A stretch of 64,000 bases of DNA from positions 310,001 through 374,000 of the forward strand of contig OY969575.1 of NCBI GenBank assembly GCA_963701205.1, read 5' to 3'. Numbering within the stretch: the stretch's first letter is position 1; every line of letters begins with the position of its first letter. The notes under the pieces are model-generated. The model ran no database searches and was not told where the DNA came from. It saw only the letters and a program-made list of their open reading frames with translations. Position numbers and translations under genes: made by a program. This document shows, in pieces, positions 1 to 7,734 of this stretch. This DNA is from JALZKA01 sp963701205 (lineage in GTDB: Bacteria; Actinomycetota; Thermoleophilia; Solirubrobacterales; 70-9).

Positions 1-621
1 AATTGTGATCGCGGGCAGCGACGAGGTCTTTGCGGCCGGCGCCGACATCCGCTCGCTACGGGAGCGCGACTTCTCCGAGGTCGCTGTTTCACCCGGCAGC
101 CGCCTTTTGGAAGCGGGTCTCCGCTTGTCGGACTCCGCAGATCGCCGCCAGTCTCCGGATTCGCTCTCGGCGGCGGTTGCGAGCTTGCGCTCGCCTGCGA
201 CATGATCGTCTGCTCGCCGACCGCCGAGTTTGGCCAGCCAGAGATCACGCTGGGGATCATCCCTGGCGGCGGCGCCACCCAGACGGCTGGCACGCGTCCT
301 TGGAAAGCAACGCACGATGGAACTCGTGCTCACCGGCCGTCGCTTTCGAGCCACCGAGGCGCACGCCTGGGGCCTCGTCAACCGGGTTTCCATCGGCGTG
401 GCTGAACGAGGCGGTCGACCTCGGCCGAGTGGTCGCGTCGGGTCCGCCGCTGGCCGCAAAACTCGCGAAACAGGCCGTTCTTGCAGCCGACGAATCCGGA
501 CTATCGGCGGGACTTGAACAGGAACGACAGGCTTTACGAGCTGGCGATGGCATCGGAGGACCGAATCGAGGGCATGGACGCGTTTCTGGAGAAGCGCAAG
601 CCCGAATTCAAGGGTCGGTAG
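1..621 (+). pseudogene. enoyl-CoA hydratase/isomerase, 5'-truncated and broken by at least five frameshifts
   Basis: Recognisable crotonase-family pieces occur in order but in different frames: VFAAGADIRSL (oxyanion-hole region, from about base 20), GGGCELALACDMIV (about 169-210), GQPEITLGIIPGGGATQ (about 229-285), ELVLTGRRFRATEAHAWGLV (about 318-378), AAKLAKQAVL (about 450-480) and a C-terminus ending ...FLEKRKPEFKGR before the TAG at 619-621. The family hydrates trans-2-enoyl-CoA in beta-oxidation. The start lies before the window. The gene sits 5 bases ahead of a 3-hydroxyacyl-CoA dehydrogenase, the expected next step. So many frame changes in 600 bases could be real decay, but other conserved genes here are also frameshifted, so sequence errors are at least as likely. 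Confidence 0.75.
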
Positions 622-626
622 GCAGG

Positions 627-1774
627 GTGTCCGGCCTGAACCGGCTCGGCGTGGTCGGCGCTGGGACGATGGGCTCCGGTATCGCGCAACTCGGCTGCCT
701 CGGGGCGTTTGAAGTCGACGCTCTTCGACCCTGACCCGGACGCCTTGGCGGCCGGCGCCGCATCGTCTGCGAAGCGGTCTGACGAAGGGCGCCGTCAAGG
801 GCCTTTGGAGCGAGACCAACGCCGTTGACGCCTCGCGACGCCTGCGAACAACGGACGCAATCAGCGGGTTGAGCGCCTGCGAGATTGTGATCGAGGCGGC
901 ACCAGAGCGCCTGGAGGTAAAGCGGGCCACGTTCGCCGAGCTGGCAACCGCCTGCGCGCCCGATGCGCTGCTGGCCACAAACACCGTCGTCGCTCCCGTG
1001 GCGGCGATGGCGCAGGACATCCGCAACCCGGAGCGGGTCTGCGGAATGCACTTCTTCAACCCCCCACCTCTCATGCGGCTTGTCGAGATCGTCGCCGCTG
1101 CCAGCACCGCCGAGACCACCGTCGAGACCGCAACCGAGGTGGCGCGGCAAATGAACCGGGAACCGATTCGAACTGCCGATTCCCCCGGGTTCATCGTCAA
1201 TCGCTGCAACCGCCCTTTCACGCTCGAGGCGCTTCAAATTCTGGGCGACGGGAAGGCCGGCGTTGCCGAGATCGACGCTGCGATGCGCGAGGTTGGCGGC
1301 TACCGAATGGGCCCCTTCGAATTGATCGACCTGATCGGCGTGGACGTCAACCTGGAGGTCGCGCGATCGTTCTACGCCCAGCGCGCCGAACCCCGCTGGA
1401 AGCCGCATCCGATCCAGGAACGGATGGTCGCCGACGGCAAGCTCGGACGCAAGCGCGGGACCGGCTTTTACTCCTACGGGCCTTCAAACGATGCAGTTCC
1501 GCTAGCCCCGAGCGCGCCACTCGCTCCGCAGGACATCGTGGACCGAATCGTCGCCCAGTTGATCAACGAAGCGAGCTTTGCTGTTGCGGAAGGCGTTGGC
1601 TCCCGGGAGGACATCGACCTGGCGATGCGGCTCGGCTTGAACCACCCCAGGGGGCCATTTGAGTGGCTGGCGGATTTGGGCGCGGAGCGGGTGGTTGCGA
1701 CGCTTGACGAGCTAGCCCGGGACCTCGGGGGTGAGCGCTACCTCGTTGCGCCCGCCCTGCGCAGCGAGGTATGA
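627..1774 (+). CDS. 3-hydroxyacyl-CoA dehydrogenase, frameshifted near its N-terminus
   Basis: Probably an NAD-dependent 3-hydroxyacyl (3-hydroxybutyryl)-CoA dehydrogenase. A GTG at 627 opens a frame with the Rossmann motif LGVVGAGTMGSGIAQLG. The continuation (LFDPDPDALAAG) lies one frame away from about 718, and the rest, from about 780, in a third frame open to the TGA at 1772-1774. The long part contains GMHFFNPPPLMRLVEIV, the ADSPGFIVNR segment and two C-terminal 3HCDH helical domains, the first around GPFELIDLIG and the second around HPRGPFEWLADLG. This gives about 380 residues, normal for the two-domain type. At least two indels are needed to restore the frame. Its 3' end overlaps the convergent EamA gene by 63 bases. 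Confidence 0.8.
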
Positions 1775-2605
1775 GCCGCCAACGATCAGTGCCAATCCGA
1801 CAAGCGTCGCAAGCCCGATCGTCTCGTCCAAAAGCAACGCGCCGTAGGCGACGGCAAACGCCGGCGCCAGGTAGGTAACGATCACGGTTCGCGCCGGACC
1901 GACCGCGCTCATCAAGCTGAAGAAGATCGCAAAGGCGATGCCGGTCCCGGCCAAGCCGAGCGCAACTATCGCTGCCACCGGGCCCGCGCCCGGCGCCTCC
2001 GCAGGAAGCGTGGCAAGGGCCGGCGGAGCAAGGAGGACGGTGGAGGCCACCATCACCCAAGCGGCCACGGCGATCGGACTTGCGGCGTAAAAGCGCCGCT
2101 TCATGATGAACGCCCCTACCGCGTAGCCAAGGCTTGCGAGCAAAATCGCAAACCCGCCCAACAACTCTTCGCCGCTACCGCCAAGATCCACGCCCAAGAG
2201 CAACGCCACGCCAACGATGCCGGCGATCACACCCCACATGCGAACCCCTTCAGACCGCTCCTCCGGATCGAGACGGATCGCCAACAGGGCGGTAAACAGC
2301 GGTACCGAAGCCACCAGAATCCCGGCCAACGAGGATGAGATGTGCTCCTCGCCGGCACCGATCAAAACGAAGGGGACCGCGACCTGGGTTGCCGCCAGCA
2401 GCACCAGCGCAACCGCGGTACCACCGGGCAAGCGCAGGCCGCCCCGGCTGGCGGCCAGCGGCAGCAAGACCAACGCTGCGAGCGCAACTCGCAGCCAGGC
2501 GACCATTGCCGGCGAAAAGTCGCGCACCCCGATCTTGATGAACATGTAGCTCGCGCCCCAGATCGCCCCCAAGATCACGAGCATTGTCCACGTACGGCGA
2601 TTCAT
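1712..2605 (-). CDS. EamA/DMT-family transporter
   Basis: Inner-membrane protein of about 297 residues with ten predicted transmembrane segments in two homologous halves (first beginning ILGAIWGASYMFIKIG, second around LASLGYAVGAFIMKRR). This is the EamA drug/metabolite transporter fold, which usually exports amino acids or other small metabolites; the substrate cannot be told. I chose the ATG at 2605 (MNRRTWTMLVILG), because the 59 residues upstream in the open frame are arginine/serine-rich and do not resemble the family. It diverges from the lysyl oxidase-like gene with 40 bases between starts. Confidence 0.85.
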   Translation of the reverse strand: MNRRTWTMLVILGAIWGASYMFIKIGVRDFSPAMVAWLRVALAALVLLPLAASRGGLRLPGGTAVALVLLAATQVAVPFVLIGAGEEHISSSLAGILVASVPLFTALLAIRLDPEERSEGVRMWGVIAGIVGVALLLGVDLGGSGEELLGGFAILLASLGYAVGAFIMKRRFYAASPIAVAAWVMVASTVLLAPPALATLPAEAPGAGPVAAIVALGLAGTGIAFAIFFSLMSAVGPARTVIVTYLAPAFAVAYGALLLDETIGLATLVGLALIVGGSYLAAQGGRNEVALTPEVPG

Positions 2606-2645
2606 CGCAGGCAGAGTATTCAGCCCTCGGATCCCGTCGGACGCG

Positions 2646-3554
2646 GTGCTACGGTGTCTGCGCTTGGACCTGGGGATCAAGGAACGGCTGCGCGCAACGG
2701 CACTCGTGGCCCTGATTTCGATCGCCGCCGTGCTGGCGCTCAGCTTGGGCGTTGCCCCCGCCGGATCCAGCCCCAGCCCCACGCTGCTACCCGACCTGAA
2801 CGTCGAGCGCCCCAGCGAGATCTACATCACCAAGGGCCGTGCCGCTACGCGACTTCGAACGTCGAACACGGTCTCCAACATCGGCGCCGGCCCACTTGAA
2901 ATCTTTCCGGGAGACTCCGGACAAGGATGCGAAGGCGGCGGCCGGCAAACCAAGCAGCGGGTATTCCAAGACTCAGCCAACGCAGACAGTCCCGGCTTCT
3001 TCGACCGGAAGGACGACACCGCCACCGAGGTCATCGACTCCGGGTGCTCGCGGTACCACCCTACGCACGACCATTGGCATTTCGACAACTTCGCGCGCTA
3101 CAGACTGATTCGCGAGTCGAATGGCACACAGGTCGGGACGTCGCGCAAGATCTCGTTTTGTGTCATTGACACGGGCCATCCAAATCCGGACCTGCCGGGC
3201 TCACCAGAGGAGAGCTATTACCCGCAGGATCCAGACGATCCGGACGCGAAGTTCCCAACTTGCTCAGCGACCACGGTGGACGGACTATCAATCGGCTGGG
3301 AGGACACCTACGGGGCGGCCCTGCCCGGCCAGGGGATCAACATCACCGGCCTTCGCGGCAAGCGTTTTTGCCTGATCCTTGAAGCCGACCCACCGGGCAA
3401 GAACGCGGCCAACGGTTATCTTGCCGAAGCCGAGGAGCACGACAACAACATGCTTGTGCAGCGATTGCGAACAACGATCCGCAAGGCCCAGGTGAAGCCG
3501 CTCAATGGTGAGTGCAGGGCGAAGCTGCCCACCAAGATCCGCGCTACGCCGTAG
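2646..3554 (+). CDS. secreted lysyl oxidase-family copper protein
   Basis: 302 residues from a GTG start. An N-terminal hydrophobic stretch (about residues 17-40) looks like a signal peptide or anchor, so the protein probably acts outside the membrane. The diagnostic segment is RYHPTHDHWHFDNFARYRL, which matches the His-rich copper site of the lysyl oxidase family (animal form roughly C-H-x-H-Y-H). Further family features are a GWEDTYGAALPGQGINITGL stretch and an EEHDNN region near the C-terminus. Animal members oxidise lysine side chains using copper and a lysine-tyrosylquinone; whether bacterial members make that cofactor is not evident here. The 3' end overlaps the convergent trxB by 11 bases. 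Confidence 0.8.
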   Translation: MLRCLRLDLGIKERLRATALVALISIAAVLALSLGVAPAGSSPSPTLLPDLNVERPSEIYITKGRAATRLRTSNTVSNIGAGPLEIFPGDSGQGCEGGGRQTKQRVFQDSANADSPGFFDRKDDTATEVIDSGCSRYHPTHDHWHFDNFARYRLIRESNGTQVGTSRKISFCVIDTGHPNPDLPGSPEESYYPQDPDDPDAKFPTCSATTVDGLSIGWEDTYGAALPGQGINITGLRGKRFCLILEADPPGKNAANGYLAEAEEHDNNMLVQRLRTTIRKAQVKPLNGECRAKLPTKIRATP

Positions 3555-4545
3555 CTTCCGCCACTTCGCTGGCCGTGGCCGAACGCGCGTCGGACGAAGG
3601 CGGCGTGTCGCGCAGGTACCACTCAGCATCCAGGGCTCCCATGCAGCCGGTACCGGCTGCGGTGACGGCCTGCCGGTAGGTGTGGTCCACCAGATCGCCG
3701 ATTGCGAACACACCGGCCAGGTTCGTCTTCGTCGATTTCGCCTCGGTGGCGACATAGCCCTCGGCGTCGGTTTCGACCTGCCCCTCAACGAGTTCAGAGC
3801 GGGGAATGTGGCCGATCGCAACGAACGCGCCGCCGACCTCGAGCTCTTCCGTTTCGTCGGTTTCGGTGTTGCGGACGCGAACTGCGCGGAGCTTGTTCTC
3901 GCCGGGAATGAACTCCTCCGGCGCAAAGGGCGTCTTGAACTCGATGTTGGTCGTCTGGCGAGCGCGCTCAAGCATGATCTTCGAGGCACGGAACTCGTCA
4001 CGACGGTGGATGAGCGTCAGCTTTGACGCGTACTTCGCAATGAACATCGCGTCCTCCATCGCCGAGTCGCCGCCGCCGATGACGACGACCTCCTGACCCT
4101 TGAAGAATGCGCCGTCACAAACGCCACAGGTGGAGACTCCGCGGCCACCAAGCTCGATCTCGCCGGGAACCCCAATCCGCTTCGGTTCAGCGCCCATCGC
4201 CAGGATGACAGCCTTTGCCAGGTGCTCGGTGTCGCCGAGGTAGACCTTTTGCAGCCCGCCATCGGAGAGCTCGATGCGGGTCGCGTCGTCACTAATGAAC
4301 CGGGTACCAAAACGCTCTGCCTGAGCTCGAAACTGAGTCATCATCTCGGGACCCATGATCCCGTCGGGATAACCGGGATAATTCTCGACATCGGTGGTGT
4401 TCTGAAGCTGGCCGCCCCACTGGAAGCCCTCGATCACCAGCGGGTCCAGGTCAGCTCGAGCGGCGTACAGCGCCGCGGTATAGCCCGCTGGGCCACCGCC
4501 GACGACGATCAGATTCTCAACCTTGTTTTCGTTTGTCTGCGCCAT
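3544..4545 (-). CDS. trxB: thioredoxin-disulfide reductase
   Basis: About 333 residues, usual for TrxB. It reduces thioredoxin with NADPH through FAD and a redox-active disulfide in the cytoplasm. Visible: FAD motif VVGGGPAGYTAALYAARA, the disulfide site STCGVCDGAFF (CxxC, with Gly-Val in place of the common Ala-Thr), the NADPH-binding VVVIGGGDSAMEDAMF with the HRRDEFRA segment, and the C-terminal FAD motif GVFAIGDLVD. The ATG at 4545 is chosen over the longer open frame because the homology starts there and a TATCAT -10-like box (4554-4559 on the complement) lies 8 bases upstream, suggesting a leaderless start. No thioredoxin gene is adjacent. Confidence 0.93.
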   Translation of the reverse strand: MAQTNENKVENLIVVGGGPAGYTAALYAARADLDPLVIEGFQWGGQLQNTTDVENYPGYPDGIMGPEMMTQFRAQAERFGTRFISDDATRIELSDGGLQKVYLGDTEHLAKAVILAMGAEPKRIGVPGEIELGGRGVSTCGVCDGAFFKGQEVVVIGGGDSAMEDAMFIAKYASKLTLIHRRDEFRASKIMLERARQTTNIEFKTPFAPEEFIPGENKLRAVRVRNTETDETEELEVGGAFVAIGHIPRSELVEGQVETDAEGYVATEAKSTKTNLAGVFAIGDLVDHTYRQAVTAAGTGCMGALDAEWYLRDTPPSSDARSATASEVAEATA

Positions 4546-4573
4546 TGGCTTCAATGATACCTGCCACTTCACT

Positions 4574-5704
4574 TTATGAAGTAACGGGCTCCGCTTCGCC
4601 GCCAACCGGAATAAACGGCCGCTCGACCTCCCACCGCCGAACGGTCCGGCGCAGCTGGAAGAAGGCGATGATCCCGGGCGGCAGCGGCAGCCAGAACGCG
4701 ATTACCCGATAGCAAAGCACCGCGGCGAAAACCGGGCCCGAGGGCAGGCCAAAGAGCACAAAGGTCCCGATCATTCCGGCGTCCACCGCCCCAACTCCTC
4801 CGGGCGCAAACGGCAACAGGTTGGCGACCATGCCGACAAAGAATCCCTGCACGATCACCGCCCCTGCGACGTCGAGGTGATATGCCTCGAAGCTCGCCCA
4901 CAGGATCGCGATGTTCGCCCCCCAGAAACCGATCGCGCCGGCGATCGCGTTCAGCCCGGAACGGGAGCGAAGCGTCCCGATTGCCATCCGGATACCTGTG
5001 GAAAGTGTCGCGGGAACCGTCGCCAGCCGAACGGCAAGCCGTCCGGCCCAATGCTCGGGCGAGGAGCTGGCGAGCCGCCGCTGAAAATCGCCGGGAACGA
5101 GCGAGACCAGGAGGAGGAGGAGGATCACGCCACCCGAGATGGATGCGGGGATCACGGTCAGGCCCGCGGGAGCGGGGCCCGCAAAGACGCCGACCCGAAG
5201 CAGAATCCCGTTGATGACAAGCGTGAACAGATAGACGCTGTAGAGCAAGACAAGGAAGGCGACCATCCTCGCGGCTGACTGGGTGCGCTCCATCCCAGCC
5301 TTGCGAAGCGCCCAGTATGTGAGGATGATGCCGCCGGCGCCGCCGGCCGAAAACAGGCGCGTCGCCGCCAGCCCGGCCATCGTGATCTGGTAGCTCTCGC
5401 TCCAGCGCAAGCGCAGATCGTGGTCCGCCACCACGCCCTTGAACAGGCCGGCGTACGAGACGAACATCACGACGCTGAATCCGACCGCGATCGCAATCCA
5501 CAGCGTGTCGCCGTCGCGCAATCGGCGGAAGCCGTCGTCAACGCCGACGAGCTTTGGAAACAAGAAGTAGATCGCCGCGATCAGAACGATTACGGCGGCG
5601 GCGGTTTGGAGCAGCCGCTTGGGATCCTCGAAGAAAGAGGGGTCCGTTTCGTTTTGGGATTCATCCCCCGTGGTTTCGACCCCCGTGGAGTCCGGACGCG
5701 ACAC
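4574..5704 (-). CDS. lysylphosphatidylglycerol synthase-type (MprF N-domain/YbhN-like) membrane protein
   Basis: 376 residues from a GTG, with a polar N-terminal tail of about 30 residues and about eight predicted transmembrane segments. The LPFAPGGVGAVDAG segment near residue 290 matches the conserved P-GG-G loop of the flippase-like domain found in MprF and in stand-alone relatives. It has no soluble aminoacyl-transferase domain, so it is unlikely to make lysyl-PG; a lipid-handling role is inferred from the family only. It lies 28 bases upstream of trxB on the same strand and 44 bases downstream of the PAP2 gene. Confidence 0.8.
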   Translation of the reverse strand: MSRPDSTGVETTGDESQNETDPSFFEDPKRLLQTAAAVIVLIAAIYFLFPKLVGVDDGFRRLRDGDTLWIAIAVGFSVVMFVSYAGLFKGVVADHDLRLRWSESYQITMAGLAATRLFSAGGAGGIILTYWALRKAGMERTQSAARMVAFLVLLYSVYLFTLVINGILLRVGVFAGPAPAGLTVIPASISGGVILLLLLVSLVPGDFQRRLASSSPEHWAGRLAVRLATVPATLSTGIRMAIGTLRSRSGLNAIAGAIGFWGANIAILWASFEAYHLDVAGAVIVQGFFVGMVANLLPFAPGGVGAVDAGMIGTFVLFGLPSGPVFAAVLCYRVIAFWLPLPPGIIAFFQLRRTVRRWEVERPFIPVGGEAEPVTS

Positions 5705-5748
5705 AGGCCCATCCTCGCACGCCGGGACGACCTCAGGCAGACAGCTGA

Positions 5749-6774
5749 CTACGGATTGGCGATTAGCTCAAGCCTTTGAATGGCGGCGCTCAGGCGTGAT
5801 GCGACGGGATCGACAATCGGCTCACCGGAGCGGACGACGGCAACGAGCGCTGCTCCCGCCGCGAGATCAGTCACATAGTGCTCGCCGAGATAGACGAGGG
5901 CAAAGCCAAGGGTCAGAGCGTAGGCCCAACCAACCACCCCGGCCCGAGGGCCGGTTTCGCGCAGCAATTCAGCGGCCATCACCGATGTGCCGAAATGAAG
6001 CGACGGCATCGCGGCCCACGGGTTGCCATTGAAGGATTCGTAGAGACGCGGCCAGGCTCGACCCCAAACCTGCTCGCCGACGTCAAGCATCAACCGCCGG
6101 ACGTCCTCGCGCGCATATCCCTCCTCGGACGCCCACCAGGGCGGCGCCGTCGGGACCGCGAAGTACATCGCGCAGCCCAGGTCGTACGTCGCGGCCATCT
6201 GCCGGGCGGCCCGGGCAAATCTGCGACTGCCGGGACGGAGGCGGTCATCCCGCGCGAGGATGTAAATCAGGCTCGCGTGCGGGACCGCGAACCATGCCCA
6301 GTGCGCAAGCGAGAGAAATCGGTCAATCCCGGTGGGCTCCGCACCGGAAGCGAGCGCGCGCTGCAGCCGCGCATTGGGTAGCTCCCCGCCACCGATCCAC
6401 CGGTCGGCCGCGATCGGATAGTTGATCTTCAGCCGGCGCCGCAAGCGCTCGGGGTCGTCATAGGGAATCTCGTGGGCCATCGTGAAGCCCCACATCTGCA
6501 GCGCGAAGAGCGCCACGTCACGCGACCTCGTGCGCGGCCGCAGCACCGCGAGCGCCGGAGGGCCTGCGGCGGAAATCGCGACAGTCAGCGCCGGGTGGAG
6601 GCCAAGCCGTTTCCGCAACGGCGGTAGCGCCACGGCCGCGGCAACGGTCGCCGCCGCGCCGATTCGCACGATGGTGCTGAGCGCCGGACTTGGCCGGCCG
6701 GATGATCGACGAGGCCGACGTGGCACGAGCGCCGCGAGTATAGGAAGGCCGCGGCCTCGGCGGGTTGCGGGCAC
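5749..6774 (-). CDS. PAP2-superfamily phosphatase (inositolphosphotransferase-like)
   Basis: 341 residues from a GTG. Several transmembrane segments and the late motifs PWAAMPSLHFGTS and YLGEHYVTDLAAG match the PSxxH and HxxxD signature of the PAP2 superfamily, close to the group that includes phosphatidic-acid phosphatases and inositolphosphoryl transferases. It probably acts on a lipid phosphate at the membrane. The upstream HPALTV/AHEIPYDDPERL region is typical of the actinobacterial form. It is divergent from the oxidase-like operon at 6916, with 141 bases between start codons. An MprF-like gene follows on the same strand, so a shared lipid role is possible but not shown. Confidence 0.8.
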   Translation of the reverse strand: MPATRRGRGLPILAALVPRRPRRSSGRPSPALSTIVRIGAAATVAAAVALPPLRKRLGLHPALTVAISAAGPPALAVLRPRTRSRDVALFALQMWGFTMAHEIPYDDPERLRRRLKINYPIAADRWIGGGELPNARLQRALASGAEPTGIDRFLSLAHWAWFAVPHASLIYILARDDRLRPGSRRFARAARQMAATYDLGCAMYFAVPTAPPWWASEEGYAREDVRRLMLDVGEQVWGRAWPRLYESFNGNPWAAMPSLHFGTSVMAAELLRETGPRAGVVGWAYALTLGFALVYLGEHYVTDLAAGAALVAVVRSGEPIVDPVASRLSAAIQRLELIANP

Positions 6775-6897
6775 GCTCCGTTGAATGGCATCGACTGACC
6801 GTCAGAATCGCTGGGAGATTGCCGTAGGACTCTGGCGAGAGCGACCGGATTTGGAGCTGGGCGGAGGACGAGCCGCGTCCACGCCGCTGGCTGCGAT

Positions 6898-6903
6898 TAG
6901 AAT
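6898..6903 (+). promoter_or_regulatory. putative -10 box TAGAAT of the oxidase-like operon
   Basis: TAGAAT (TANNNT consensus) ends 12 bases before the ATG at 6916 with no Shine-Dalgarno sequence between, as expected for a leaderless or near-leaderless transcript. The same arrangement recurs at many starts in this window. Confidence 0.45.
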
Positions 6904-6915
6904 GGCGCCGCCGTC

Positions 6916-7734
6916 ATGCCCCCGTCTTTTTTCCCGCCCAGATCAGGCCGCGCCCTCGCGGTCGCAGCGCTTGCCCTCGCGGTGCTGACGCCGCAGGCGA
7001 TGGCCGGCATCGGGCCCGACCAGGCGCATTCGCCGAACGCCGAGGAGATCCGCACCACGTATTGGGTCATGTTGGCGGTGGCTCTGGTGATCGGCGTGGT
7101 CATGCTGGGCGGCCTCTTGGCTGCCTTTCGCAGGTACCGGGAATCGGACGCAGCCGCGACACCGCCCCAGACGCGGGCGGGCCGCGGGGTTATTGGCAAG
7201 GTCGCGGTCGGCCTGGGCGCGGCGGCCACCGCCATTTTTGTTTTCGGCGTGGTCATGACTGGTGGTGCTCGCAGCGTCGAGGCGGACGCGAGCGCCAAGC
7301 CGATTGAGATCAACGCGGTTGGCATGCAATGGCTGTGGCGCTACGAGTACCCCGTGACGGAATCTGGCGCCAGCCCGGGGATCGCCACCGCCTTCTCCTA
7401 CCAGGAACTCGTTGTCCCGGTCGATACCACGATCGAGATCAACCTGACCTCGATCGACGTCCTGCATCGCTGGTTCGTCCCGGCGCTGGCCGGGCAGTTG
7501 ACGGCGGTTCCCGGCGAGATTGCTGAGACATCCTTCCGCGCCGACGAGGAGGGCCTCTTTGCCGGGCGTTCGACCGAGTTCTCCGGCACCTCCTACCCGG
7601 CGATGCGGACCTGGGTGCGAGTTGTCTCCCAGGCTGAGTACGAACGCTACCTGGATGGGCTCGCCGCCGACCTGGCTGCCGGCCGCGGCGCCGTCGCGCC
7701 CGATACGGAAGCCTCACCGGGGGAGGGCGCATGA
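6916..7734 (+). CDS. cytochrome c oxidase subunit II homologue lacking the CuA site
   Basis: 272 residues: signal peptide or first membrane segment (about 12-30), membrane helices at about 50-71 and 96-115, then the cupredoxin domain from about 128 (NAVGMQWLWRYEYP, later SIDVLHRWFVPALAG). In functional subunit II, CuA is bound by a C-x-E-x3-C-x3-H-x2-M cluster plus an upstream His. Here the upstream His184, Glu221 and Met230 remain, but the cysteines are Ser219 and Ser223 and the histidine is Tyr227 (GRSTEFSGTSYPAM). The intact CtaC of this window, with CTELCGFGHSTM, aligns to this stretch without gaps. A binuclear CuA centre is therefore not expected. CyoA-type quinol oxidase subunits also lack CuA, but the partner gene here lacks heme ligands too. 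The stop overlaps the next start (ATGA at 7731). Confidence 0.88.
   Translation: MPPSFFPPRSGRALAVAALALAVLTPQAMAGIGPDQAHSPNAEEIRTTYWVMLAVALVIGVVMLGGLLAAFRRYRESDAAATPPQTRAGRGVIGKVAVGLGAAATAIFVFGVVMTGGARSVEADASAKPIEINAVGMQWLWRYEYPVTESGASPGIATAFSYQELVVPVDTTIEINLTSIDVLHRWFVPALAGQLTAVPGEIAETSFRADEEGLFAGRSTEFSGTSYPAMRTWVRVVSQAEYERYLDGLAADLAAGRGAVAPDTEASPGEGA

Noticed and set aside
608..1408. 266-codon minus-strand frame over the dehydrogenase
   Set aside because: No homology visible; the plus strand carries clear 3-hydroxyacyl-CoA dehydrogenase motifs.
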